Assembly (NCBI GenBank): GCA_013420905.1
Contig: JAAXNY010000001.1
Location: 7,316,001 to 7,380,000, forward strand
Length of the DNA: 64,000 nt
Direction: 5' to 3'
Source of the DNA: Collybia mongolica
Taxonomy: Eukaryota > Basidiomycota > Agaricomycetes > Agaricales > Clitocybaceae
A program made the position numbers and the translations under genes. The notes beneath the pieces were generated by a model. It saw nothing but the letters and a program-made list of their open reading frames with translations. It had not been told where the DNA came from and made no database searches. Position 1 is the stretch's first letter. Every line of letters starts with the position of its first letter. Below are positions 22,783-34,621 of this stretch, one piece after another.

Positions 22783-25518
22783 ATGGTCCAGAAAGTTAGA
22801 ACAGGGAATGGAATACTGCGTGTGATCCCACCCCCAGGCCATCCCGCAACGTTCGTTTCCGATGGTCTCTGCTTCATTAGTTAACCAATCTGATTTTTCA
22901 GGCTACCCAAAAAAGGCCAAAGGAACATTCTTATTTCATCAGCTTTACCTTATTGCAACAATGTCCCACATCTCGGTAAGTTTGTCAAGCTAAAAACACC
23001 TGCAGTTTCTGAGCGGTCACGAAAGGAAATATCATTGGAAGTACTTTAAGCGCTGATGTTTTTAGTCGGTGTGTTTCCCCCTCTTATACAGGATGCCCCT
23101 TTTGACCCAATCTCTCTTCCCCTTTAGATACAGTCGTACGTCATTGACACCCCTTTGCCGGCCGAGCTAACTGATATCGCTATCACAGGCACAAGAAATA
23201 TCACTACACTATATATCTGTGGTACCGATGAATATGGCACTGCAACAGAAACACAAGCTCTGAAGGAGGGAATCACGCCGCGCGAACTGTGTGACAAGTA
23301 CTTCGTACTTCATAAGGAAACATATGAGTGGTTCGACATCGGGTAACCAGCACAACCTAATACCAGAGCAATCTGATTAATCGATGTCCTTATAGATTTG
23401 ACTATTTTGGACGCACATCGTCACCTTTGCATACAGAGTATGTATGTTCAACAATCTTCGAAACTGCCAACTCATCGTCATTTCAGAATATCGCAAGAGA
23501 TCTACACAAACCTTGGAAAGAATGGACACCTCGTGAAGCAGAACAAGGAGCAAACTTATTGCGAGGGCTGTCCCAAGTAAGACACTAACTACACAGGAAC
23601 AGATCCTTGGGTCAGTCAACTTAGTAAATTTCCAGATTCCTGGCCGACAGGTTCGTCGAGGGAATTTGTCCTCACTGTGGATATGAGGTGCAAACTACCT
23701 GAACTCTTTCTAACTCACACTAACATTCTGTTAGGACGCCCGTGGAGATCAGTGTGACGGATGCAGTCGAACTTTGGATGCTATCGATTTAATCAAACCT
23801 CGGTGTCTTGTCAACAAAACACACGTCGTGACCACAAAAACATCAGCACACATGTACCTCCGATTAGACACCATCCAGCCTCAGACGGAAGAGTGGATCA
23901 AGAAATCCTGGAAAGAAGGGAAATGGTCACCTAATGCAGTTATTAACGCAGAAGGAACGATAATAGATGCGCGCTTGAAGGGAGGATTGATACCAACGCC
24001 CCTGACACGAGATCTCACATGGGGCGTGCCCGTTCCGGTCGAGGGAGAAGACGAGTTTGGTATGAAAGGGAAAGTTTTATGTGAGTTTTAACCGGCTAGT
24101 TTTGTATCACGCCGATCGAATCATTTCTTTAGATGTTTGGGTTAGTATTGGCGGTTCTCCCTCTTCGCGCGTATCTTATTGAACTCTCTAGTTCGATGCT
24201 CCAATTGGGTACCCAAGCATCACAGCGAACTATACCCCAGAATGGAAGCAATGGTGGTTTAACCCCAAAGATGTCAGCCTTTACCAGTTCATGGGTAAAG
24301 ATAACGTTTATTTCCACACCGTGTACTGGCCGTCCGTCCAGATTGGCGACGGTAGAGACTGGACGAAGTTGCACCATCTTTCAACGACAGGTGAATTCAT
24401 TGTGGTTCGGCACCGTATATAACGAACCCTGACGGCCAGTTAGAGTACCTTAATTATGAGGGCGGGAAGTTCTCTAAGAGTAAGAACCGTGGCGTTTTCG
24501 GTCCTGCTGCTAAGGAAACAGGTATACCTGCCTCTGTCTGGCGATACTACCTGCTTTCGACCCGGCCTGAAACGGCAGATGCTATGTTCTCCTGGGCAGA
24601 TTGCGTAAGTAGCCTGATTCTGCACATAAGTCGGGCTGATACAAGAATATCCATAGATCGCAGCGAACAATAATGTGCTTTTAAATAAGTACGAGTTTTG
24701 ACTTTCTCATTGTATCAACCCTGAATTGTTCAAACAGCTTCGGAAATTTCGTGAACCGCGCTCTTAAATTCGTTTCTTCTCAGTACGATAGCGTTATCCC
24801 AGATGGCGGCGACGCGCCAGGACCATTATCCCCCAATGATTCCTTAGATTCGGAGTTCATTTCCTCCATTAATACCCTCCTCAAAGACTACATTGGCGCC
24901 ATGGATGTTGTCAAGATCCGCCTGGGACTCCAGACCGTTATGCATATCTCCATGCGCGGCAACAATTACCTGCAGTCGTCTGGCCTTAACAAGGCTTTGA
25001 TGACTTCGGACCCCAAACGATGTGCCCAAGTCGTCTCTCGTACCCTTAACCTCATATATGTCCTGTCTGCTCTCGTCTATCCCTTTATGCCCGCAACCTC
25101 GGAGTCGATACTCGCGCAGCTCAACGCACCCGCTCGCGTAGTCCCGGACGTACTTTCCACAGACCTTCTCGCTGGTCATACGATTGGAAAGCCGGAACAC
25201 CTCTTCAAGAAGATTGAAGAAGGCATGGCAGAAACCTGGCGAATCAAATTCGGAGGTGTGGAGCCATCTACGACAGCAGAGGGGGAAACGAAGCGCAAGG
25301 CAGCAGCGAAAAAGGGAGCGTCCAAGGCAGACCCGGCTTCGATCGGGCCGAAATCGCCGGAAGTTCTGGCAATGGAAGTGAAAATAGCTGACCAGGGCCA
25401 GGTCGTCCGCACGCTTAAGGCTGAGACACGGAAAACGGCTGAGCTCGACAGTCAAATTAAGGAGGCGGTGGATGTGTTGAAGAAGCTGAAAGGAGAACTT
25501 GCGACTTTACGAGGCTGA
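22783..25518 (+). CDS. MES1: Methionyl-tRNA synthetase, cytosolic type
   Basis: It charges tRNA-Met with methionine. The start [20 protein letters not shown] runs across an intron into [20 protein letters not shown]. The HIGH motif is VPHLGNIIGS and the KMSKS loop is [12 protein letters not shown]. Further catalytic blocks are [19 protein letters not shown], a zinc-knob region with CEGCPK, CPHCG and CDGC pairs, and [12 protein letters not shown]. After the anticodon-binding helices there is a Lys/Ala-rich linker and a C-terminal helical tail ([20 protein letters not shown] and onward) ending in TGA at 25516-25518. About ten introns interrupt the 5' two thirds, while the last ~770 nt are one exon. 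The GST-like N-terminal domain of yeast Mes1 is absent; the catalytic core begins about 25 residues in. All key motifs are intact. Confidence 0.92.
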
Positions 25519-25669
25519 TTCTGGGGTGTGTCTCGATACAGGCTAATCTCACACTTAACTGCATCCATCTCACAAGCGGAAGCTGTATAAGATCATGTGA
25601 TCATGTGTGTCGAATGGCCTGGCGCTTCATGTACATACAGTAACGCTTCTTACATTTAATGGAATCTTC

Positions 25670-27844
25670 ATGTCAACCCTCTCGACAGCCGCAAACGCCC
25701 AGGACTTTGTGGTAAGCGTTAAATCCGATGATTTTTTCTCCAAGACTCTTTTGATAAATGCGACCCATGAGATCAAGCGCCGACGCACTCGACATGCAGC
25801 CATCGACCCTTGCCTCGGTTTTTATTCCGTACAACACACTGATCCGCATATAACGAACCAGACAAGGGATATTCACCCATTGACATCGACTGTCAACTAC
25901 GTTTCTGAGTCTTCATCTGAGTTTTTTAGCTTCGCACTTCCAAGTCGACCGTTGGATCCTACAGCAGCTCTCCAACGCCTATCCCATGATTTCGATGTCC
26001 GCGTCAAAACTCAACACACTTTCGAACCTCGAGGTTCTATAACACCTAACCACGAAGACACCAATGTCTCGAGCCCTATTCAAATCCATGTAGAGGAGTT
26101 TCTTCAACGAACGGCCCCAAAACATCTTGTCAAATACGGTCACCGCGGGAAGCGGCGTGCGAAATCCCCAATCATTAGTGGGGGGTCCGGAGGCAGCGAT
26201 GAGTCACTTTTGCCTAGGCCTCTCAAGCGCCGTCGTAGAGAGGGTGCAATCGATCGATCGCGTTCATCGAGTTCACCAGTCCGTCTTTCGCTGAGCAAGT
26301 GTAATAAACACAAGGCAAAGCCCAAAACTAAACAGCCTCGCAACAAGAACAAGAAAGTCCAGTCGCTTGCCGAACGTTTGATCAAAGCATCAGTTTTATC
26401 GCATGGGAACCCAGCTGAATGTCTCCTCAATCCAGACCTTTTGAATCCGGTCCTTCACTCTGGTCCACCTATCAATTTCGTACCAGATACGCAAAATTCG
26501 AAGTCGCTGTCACGCCGTGCATGGACTCTTGTGGACCCGAAAAAGGCAGCTCCGTTTCGTTTAGCGTCTTTTCGGACACGAGCCAAGCAAGAACCTTCCA
26601 TCGCAACTGCTCCCAAGTGCAAGCCACTCAGTAAATGGATGGGAAACAGCGATGTCCTTGAAGAGCAATCCTCGTTTAAGATACTAAATATCAAGCGTCG
26701 ACACGGGACCCAAGCCACAAAGTCAGCAGTGGATTCCCTTCGGTGTCTACCGCTGGCTCTTATATCCTTGAAAGATGCTGAATCAGCATATTCTCAATCA
26801 AAGAGGAATAAGTTTCGTCAATCTCAATAAGAGCGTCATAACAGGTACTGAACAAAACTTGGTTAGAAAGACAGGCATATCACGAATCGACCAACGCACT
26901 AGTAAGTTACATAGATTGTATGGGCAACATCCTGGCATTGCGGTATCAACTCCATTGCTGTTTGTTTCGGATCAACCTTCTCGACCAGTGGCTCTGCCAC
27001 CTTTACAACTCGGCAATTTTCTCGAGACGCTGCCTCCCCCTACACAACACAATGGATCATTTCTAGACAATACATCAATACATGAAACTTCCCTCGGCGC
27101 CTCTGAAATCAGCAATCATCTGTCGTCCAATTCACTTGAAGAAAATCAAATACTCTCTCATAGTAATGTGGCCTCTCGTCCACAAACTCTTCTCCGTAAT
27201 GCATCATTGCCCAGTGATCAACCGTTTGTCACACCTCCAAACACCACCACGAAAACTCTTAGGCCCCTCGGCTCATTTTTCGATGGTTTTCGAGAGAGAG
27301 GACGCAGCGCAACAGTGAAAGCCACTGAAAACGCCGCCAGCATTAAACAAAAAGCCTAGCTCTGATATCCCCTTCAGTAGAAAGAACACGACACCTGTTC
27401 CGGCCGGGGATGCGATAGGGTCTTTACAATCCTTTGTTAGAAGTTTTGTCAGTAATGGGGTTTTTCCTACGGGCCGGCCTTTGTTATCACAGCTCCCTGG
27501 TGCCCCAGCGGTCAAGCCACTCATCCCAGGCCACAAACAAAAGGCCAGTCAAACAATCATCATGGAAAGCCGGAACACCTGTTCAAATGCACGTTCGTGA
27601 TCCGTCAATATCTGAGAATATCCGCGTGCCTCCATACAGCAACCCAATGATTGTTGCTACTGAGCCACCTTCGCCATGCCACGAAAATATTGGTGAAGTA
27701 CCTAGTATGAAGCCCTGTTCAATTGCAAGGGTCCTTTCCGTCCTGCAGCCTCAACCTTATCAAATAATCCTTTGCTCTCCTCCAAGCTCCCATCATCGTC
27801 TTACGGCCCCGAAGTTACTTCTTTCGCCACTCGCCACCACCTGA
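25670..27844 (+). CDS. Unknown basic, probably nuclear protein; 3' structure uncertain
   Basis: I do not recognise this protein. A long open frame runs from a plausible start at 25670 (MSTLSTAANAQDFVVSVKSD) to 26830, with an upstream in-frame ATG at 25607. It is basic and low in hydrophobic runs. It has nuclear-signal-like stretches (PRPLKRRRREGAID and KHKAKPKTKQPRNKNKKVQS). Coding-like sequence then continues in other frames: 26832-27359 (SRPVALPPLQLGNFLETLP), 27350-27600 (DAIGSLQSFVRSFVSNGVFP) and 27580-27844. One change of frame fits an intron at about 27315-27350 (GTGAAA donor, AAAAAG acceptor); the others have no clear splice pair. The gene may have small unusual introns, or it may carry frameshifts. 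It starts 152 bp after the MetRS stop, on the same strand. Confidence 0.45.
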
Positions 27845-28070
27845 CACCGGCATAATCGCATGTCCACTTATGAAGTTTTTCGACAATTTCGACAGAGACC
27901 TTACCTCATTCAAAAAAAGGCTGCATCACCTCCATTGACCGTTTACGATTGCATGTCTCTTTATACTGAATAAACAATCCATAAAGTTGAACCCCAGCAT
28001 ACGTTATTATACAGAGTTTGTATTCTATGTCGTTCCAAGTCGCAACATATTCTATGGCCACACTTAGGTG

Positions 28071-28974
28071 TCATGAGTCTCCGGATCTAGAACGAGGTTC
28101 CACTCTTATGCACCGCATGTTCGGGTATCGTAGGACGAGACTGTGGCCAATCATCTGGCAATGAATCTCTTCAAACTGTTTGGATAGTATATTAATGGCA
28201 AATTTTCTGGCAAGGAGTTGAGTTTTTTCTAGTTACCTTTGTTCCCTCAGGTATTGGAAGTGTCCGGTGGATCTTGTCCACAACGTAACATTCTTCTATA
28301 ACATCATTCTCTTCCCATTGTTCAATCAAATGGGTTTGCCATTTAACAACAAGGCGCTCTCGTTGAAAGCTGACATGTATATTCTGTTTTTCAACTCCAC
28401 GTATATCGAAAGTTGTGACTATTGATCTGCCATCCCTTGATTCACGGAACGTGGAACTATGATTAAAATCAGATATAAGATAAGCACCAAGCATTGGGCC
28501 AAATAAAATTCGGACATACATGGATTTCTGCTTTTTTATTGATCTCGGGGCCGACATTTGGGATTCCGTTTGAACTCTAAGTGGGATCTCGACGGGAGCG
28601 GGTTCTATGGACAAATCATTTGCGGCTTCTTCCAATGATTGAACCTTCGGACGTTCCTTGGCCATTTTGATCTCCTTTTTCTGGCGAAGGCTTTCCCACA
28701 ACTGGTCCATTGATTGACCATTTGCAAGAGGCTCCGGGGCATCATCGATGGATGATTCGGCGAGGTTTGGGTGAGTGTAAAATCGGCGAGCCAGAGGAGC
28801 CCGGTATTGACTGGAGTCCACCTCCGTGGGCGCGTCCTCAGTAGATGGGTACATAATGCCTGTCACCGCTGGAGTGACAGGAGAGGAGTCAGCTTTATCC
28901 ACTGTCCTGGGAATAGTATCCCTGGGGATAGTGAGGTGGTCTCTTCGAGTCTGGTTGTGGTTATAAGCTGGCAT
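28071..28974 (-). CDS. Hsp20/alpha-crystallin-like protein, 259 aa
   Basis: Small heat-shock proteins hold unfolding proteins in solution without using ATP. The exons are complement(28071-28175, 28237-28456, 28520-28974), all in phase. The first ~165 residues are disordered and acidic. An alpha-crystallin-like beta domain follows (RSIVTTFDIRGVEKQNIHVS, then ERLVVKWQTH and VVDKIHRTLPIPEGTKFEEI) and the end is RYPNMRCIRVEPRSRSGDS. The classic A-x-x-x-n-G-v-L signature is not clearly kept, so it may be a diverged relative with a special role, not a general chaperone. The N-terminal region is much longer than the 40-80 residues common in this family. Confidence 0.72.
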
Positions 28975-29927
28975 CGCTAGTTAATGGCCAGATGGTGGGG
29001 TCAGTATCAGGGTTAGAGTAAATAGGTGATAGGCGAAGAAGATGAGAAAGGCGTCACTCGGGCTCCTTTTAAGCAAACAAGACCCGAACGCGTTCCACGA
29101 TATGCCTTGTGTCGCTCACGAGGACAACCAAGAGGATTGGAACAATGTGTGATGCGGTACGGACTTACCGAATAGACGAGAATTTGGCTAAACCAAGTAA
29201 GATGGCGATAATCTGCCTGCAAATCGGGGCGCAAGGGCAGGTACCGGTTGTAGTATTTCTGATTTAAGGAAGGTGTAAGAAAGGATTATATATCGTCATG
29301 ATGGGCTATGCAGATGACACGATAACATTAACACCGAAAGTCAAGAAGAAACATGCTCCTAAGCCGGATCACTTGCCTCGCGGAAAACATGAGTTTCTGT
29401 CATTGTCATGAAGGTTCGTATTTTTTTTATTACAACTGTGCTCAAGAGAAGATCAAGGACCCCCGGCGTTTGCCGACTTGTTTACCCTTGTTCCACTTTA
29501 CGGTTTTCGAAAATTTCTTCTCTGCTTGACCCTTTTTCTTCCTTCTTGCCTCAATTTTCAAGTATGCCTTTCATTATCACCCTGGTGAGTATCTTGTTCA
29601 CAATCAGCCTACGCCTTGTTGGCGTGCACAGCATGATGGGCCTTGTGCCGTTCAGTCAAATAGCATGTTAGACTACCAACGCCTCTTCAATGGAGTTGCG
29701 GACAATCGACTTCTGATTTTCATATTCCTCATGATCACCTTCACGATGACTAAATATGTTTTTTCACCTTTTTAGGGATACATGAATGATTTATGTAAAA
29801 ATGTACAATGTGTTTGATGTCAATGCTACCATTGGATCCCTTGATATTCTATGTGTCTTGAGTCATGCAAGGAGTACTTCTCGTTTGTTTCCGATAATTG
29901 TATTACACGTGCAGGTCGAGAGCTTCA
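28975..29927. other. Intergenic region between Srs2-like helicase and Hsp20-like gene
   Basis: About 950 bp, holding the Hsp20-like promoter and the helicase 3' flank. A plus-strand frame at 29408-29671 looks non-coding: it is hydrophobic, has no relative I know, and a donor-like GTGAGT falls inside it. I support no gene here. Confidence 0.55.
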
Positions 29928-32900
29928 TTATGTGGGGAGCTTGAACTTTTTGTTTGAATAACCGGTGCCACCTCGTCCCATCCCCAGTCGGCGTTTCACC
30001 CCCTGGCCTGTGACAATAACAGTAGGAGTTGGTATACTTGATGTCTCCGTTAATGAGGGCCCGGAGAGTTCATTGGCAGGGAGGATATTCTCGTTCAATG
30101 ACGGAACTGAGACAACGCCCCGCCGCTGGAGAGTTGATATTTTTAAAGCTTGCGTGGTGTGAGATGTTTTTGCAAATGGGGTGAGTTTTGATATTGATAA
30201 CACTCGGTGGTTTAGGGATAAATGACCGAGACCTTGGAACGGCATTCCAGCAGGCGGGTTGCTCGATGTGAAAGTCCCGGAGAAGGTCGTATTGACACCT
30301 GCACAGACTTAAAAAAACTGAACGAAATCAAGTTCTGCACGCACTTGGAGGATTCACCACCATTGGATGCCATGATACAGGTGTTTCTCTATCTTCATTA
30401 TCGGATGCGTGGTGCCGTGTTATTCGGTTACTGTTCGTTTAATTCAGTGATCATGTAAGTTAACCATGAGATTTGCACGAACAACTCAGCGACTCGATGA
30501 GAAACCTCGCTCTCGTCTGGCGGTGGCCTGCTCAGGACTGTTGAAATGACAGCTCTATCAGAAGGCCCGAGCGTAGGCTTCGACGTGGTAAATAGGGTCT
30601 GTACTTTTTTAAGTATTGTATCTAGGCTACAACCACGATTGAAGAGCGTACCTGGTTTTGTTTGGTGACTGCGGATACGAATTCGGACAATTCCTTCGTC
30701 TTCGTTTCTCCTGCCACTTGGCGCTTGGCGGTGTGCGATAAGTACAGCAGGCTTTGAGCCCGAGTGCAGGCGACGTAAAGTAAACGCCTACTGTCACGTT
30801 AAATATGGTTGACGATAGCTCGATGAAAACATACCTCTCCTCTTCAATATCGTCTGTTCGATGAAATGGAAATATTCCATGTTCAACTGAAACATGATTT
30901 GTTCGTCAACAGAAGAGGCATTATATAGGATTTTCGTCACCTGCAGGGATCATGACTACGGGCCACTCCAAACCTTTCGCAGCATGACAAGTTGATATGG
31001 TCACTTTCTAAAGTTTCGACCAGTCAAAGGCTGGAGTCGAAAGAAGTATAAGAAAAGCCGACCTCCTTGCTGTCCTCTTCGCTCTCGTTGTCACCTTCGG
31101 ACGACAACATTGACGATTGGAGAAATAATCGTAGAGGTGTATCTCTGTTGTCTCTTGTTCAGCTTGCTATTCGTCACCAGCATAAAAGTCCTTACTTTGG
31201 AGTTTCGGCATTTACATCGCCGGTTTCTGTTGACTGAATTTGGCCCGTAACAAGGATATCGGTCTCCATCTCACTTGCGAAGGTAATGAGTTCCTGAACA
31301 TTCTCCCAACGGCTTTCCCAGTCCGGCTGCGTCCTCCTTAAGTGGTCTTCGTATCCCACAATTTCGACTGCACGGCGAATTAAGTCAGCGGGGGTAGTAC
31401 CCTAACGGGATGCGTAAGTGAAAAGATTATTAAATTTGGAAAGGAAATTGCCTTCTCGGCGAGGTCACGCAGACTTCGTACTGCCTTGACGAATGGTATG
31501 AATTTATTTTTCCCTGCAGGCTTGATGTCAGGGAATCTACTATCACAAATTCCCTCAATAACCTGCAACGGAGATATTTTGGTCTTCTCGGCCCTAGATG
31601 AAATTTCCCATAATGTCTGCAAAATATACCATGTTTGAGAGTAGCCTGACGGGCATAACCGAAGAGATAACCTTTTCACCAATACCTCGACTGGGAGTGT
31701 TGATCGCACGGACCAAAGCAGGGCTAAAATCGGGGTTATCTACAAGTTGAAGATAAGCTAAAATGTTTTTGATCTGGGCTTTAGGGTCAAACCCTATCTG
31801 TGATCTCTCAGATAAATAATTGTTTACCTCGAGGCGATCAAAAAATTTATGACCGCCAAGCACTCTGCTGGGAATCCCTTCTTTCTGTAAAGCGCTTTCA
31901 ATCGCGCGCGACAACGCATTGAAGCGGACTGACGAAAAGACTTAGAAATATAACAAGATTAACACCCAAAGTTTTAGGCTTACGGAGGACAACAAAATCT
32001 CCCCATCGGAGGACACCACCCATGTGAGCTACTATTCTTTTTATTTCAACAGCAATGAAAGTGGCTTCTGCGTGCTCTGTGGGAAAAGATCGTAGAAGAG
32101 GTGTCATCCCAATGGGATGGCTTGTTTGGAGTGACTTTGGAATTCGAGCCTTGTCTGATGTACTTGTGAATCTGTAAGAGCAATGATGTTATATGTAGAC
32201 TGACCTTGGGACACTATGGCCAAACTAGCATTCAGGATGGCGGCAGTGGAACGATAATTTTGTTCTAAGAATATTTGTTCCGTAGCGAGGAAACCTAGTA
32301 GGTAGCAGGGTGTGAACAGCAGGCCAGATGACACAAGTCACCGGACATACTTTCGCGCATTTTGACAAGGTTTCCAGTCTCGGCAGACCGCCAACCGTAA
32401 ACTGTAGGACATTAAATATGCGGACACACACCACTGTCAACAGACGTACTTGATTGATCGGGGTCGCCAACAATAGTCACGCAACGATTTACTGCAAGAG
32501 CCTTCATGAGTTCATATTGGGTGATGTTCGTGTCCTGACTGGTAAAAGGGTTCGTACAATTGTGAATGATAGACAGGAAGAGGAAGGGCTTCTCTTACAA
32601 TTCATCTACAAGAACATGTCTGCACCAGGCAACAGTGCTCTGGTGCTCTGTGAACAGCTTAACTCCAAAAAGAAGCAGATCGTCGAAGTCCATGGAGTTG
32701 TTTGACCGCAATATTCTTTCGTACTGTTCGTAAATATCGGTCGCAAGGTAATCAATATCGTTGGGTGGGGCTGAACTGGTGACTTTGGGCTTCTTCGTTT
32801 CTTGCTTCCTTGAACGGAGATGAGCAAGGAGCCCCTCGGAGTCTTGTCCCTTGGCTTTCGCTTTGGATATGATAGAAAGTACCCTGCCTTCTTTCACGGA

Positions 32901-33518
32901 CATGTCTTTCTCTTCTAGAATGGCCTTGTGTGACTTCAGTAATGTGGCGATTATCTTTTTGCTGTCTTCTAATAAGTAACTCCTGAGAGTGTTCAAGGAA
33001 ACTCACCTTTCATCGGCATCGCATATGGTGAAGTTCTCTTTCAGACCAACCAACTTCCCGTGTTTCCGCAAAAAAAGGGCACACAGGGCATGGAACGTCC
33101 CCATCCTCACCTCAGACGTACGTGGTTTCCCAATTAGCTTTATCAACCTCGCCCTCATTTCCTTCGCAGCTTTATTAGTAAATGTAACCGCGCATATTGA
33201 TGAGGGCGGAATGGAGTGGGTAAGGATAAGATACGCGATCCGAGATGTTAGGACCTAAAACATGAATTTCAGGATAGTTATAGGGACCCGAGCTAATACG
33301 GCATACTCTTGTTTTTCCACTTCCAGGACCTGCAAGAATTTGGATCGGTACATCTGGCGCATGTGTTACAGCTGACCACGACACGAGTCAACGGCGGAGG
33401 TGCACAAAGATGATACATATGCGTCACCTCTAAGTTGAGCAGGATTTAAGGAGGTCAGTAATTGTGAGTTGGAAAAGTTTGTAGGTTGCAGAGTGCTACT
33501 GGAGCAGGCCGATAGCAT
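29928..33518 (-). CDS. SRS2: Srs2/UvrD-type superfamily 1 DNA helicase
   Basis: These 3'-to-5' helicases strip recombinase from DNA and unwind repair intermediates in the nucleus. The N-terminal Q-motif and Walker A are SLNPAQLRAVTHAPDVPIQI and LAGPGSGKTRV across an intron. Walker B is HVLVDEF joined to QDTNITQYELMK. Later motifs include TIVGDPDQS, FLEQNYRSTAAILNAS, VLGGHKFFDRLEV, NTPSRGIGEKVIS, TISTCHAAKGLEWPVVMIP and EERRLLYVACTRAQSLLYLS. The C-terminal tail is disordered and ends in GRGGTGYSNKKFKLPT. I count well over ten introns. The start chosen is MLSACSSSTLQPTNF (33518), just ahead of the Q-motif. The C-terminal end resembles basidiomycete Srs2 more than bacterial PcrA-like proteins. 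A Rad5/Fbh1-type identity is unlikely because there is no F-box or RING region. Confidence 0.85.
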
Positions 33519-34621
33519 ATTCCAGAGACTGGCATACGTATCAAGTACTAACCACACTGAAATATGTTGAACGCGTCCGTCACGTGGTCCTATCCCGGCC
33601 ACACTCACGTGTTAGGCCACGTTACTTTAAATGGGGGGGGGGGGGGGGGGGGGCAATAAATATAATAAAAGTAAACATATAACAATATTTTATATGATTC
33701 ACCGTTATTTCATGCTTTTGGGAGTGCATACTCACAAGAAAAATCATGCTTAGCTAGTAAAAGCTGAAGGGTAGAATATGTAAAGAGTTCCCGTCTTGTT
33801 TTGAACTCCATAGAGCACTGCAGTAATAAGATTTTAAATTTTTCCATGAGGGAATAGTTTTGAGCTGAGTTTTAAACAACGTGTTTCCATATTCGGCTCA
33901 CCTCTGATTAGATTGCGTTAAGTTTAGTGACTTGATGTGCCTCGGCTATCTACAATGTATACCACCAGCCAGAATACACATCAAATCTGCGATAACTTTG
34001 CTGCCTCCTCCGCTGTAGTGCTTAGTAACCTCAATAAGCCATATTCGGATTTTCGAGGAGAATGTTGTCTCCGGCTCTATTTTTTTAATTTTTTATTAAT
34101 TGTTGAGATAAAGGCCAAAAATAGGTACATTTTTCACAGTTCTCCTGGAAGATAAACAAAGATATAAAATTGGAGCTGGAGATCATGTGCAGAACACTAT
34201 TTCAAACGACTTATCATTTCACTCACCAAGGTACAATATGCATTTCCTGAAGTGTCAGAGTTATGGGTCACGAAAACACTGATTTTGGGTCCAACCAGAT
34301 AACTGTCAACAAGATCAAAATAACCGGGAATTGCCCTCCCTCCAAGTCCCAATTGCCTCCCAGCCCTCCTCAGTTAAACCGCTACCATACTGTATATAGA
34401 TTACAATATCCCTTACAATACGCTAACAAGGTCCAAATAGTCCTAGACCACTTACGCAATGTAATAAGCAATTCAAATTCCAATCAAATTCCAATGGCCT
34501 ATATATAGTCATATGTATCTATGCATTGCTTGCAAGTGCTAGTACAAGGGAGCGGTTGAAACGAAGAGGCTATTTTACATTTCTGAGAACGGCATATTGA
34601 TATTTTGAGAGTGGAATGAAC
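33519..34621. other. Intergenic region between sugar transporter and Srs2-like gene
   Basis: About 1.1 kb of AT-rich sequence with only short frames. It contains the helicase promoter and a run of 21 G at 33633-33653. Confidence 0.6.
33633..33653 (+). repeat. Homopolymer run of 21 G
   Basis: An uninterrupted G tract, 115 bp upstream of the chosen helicase start and in otherwise AT-rich sequence. Such a tract can fold into a G-quadruplex and is prone to length change. Its exact length is also a typical sequencing weak point. Confidence 0.7.

Noticed and set aside
25607..25669. Upstream in-frame ATG as the start of the unknown basic protein
   Set aside because: The 21 extra residues look like untranslated sequence; the ATG at 25670 has a more protein-like continuation. 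It remains possible.
29408..29671. Plus-strand open frame with a hydrophobic stretch
   Set aside because: It has a donor-like site inside, no family resemblance, and lies in the 3' flank of the helicase and the promoter region of the Hsp20-like gene.
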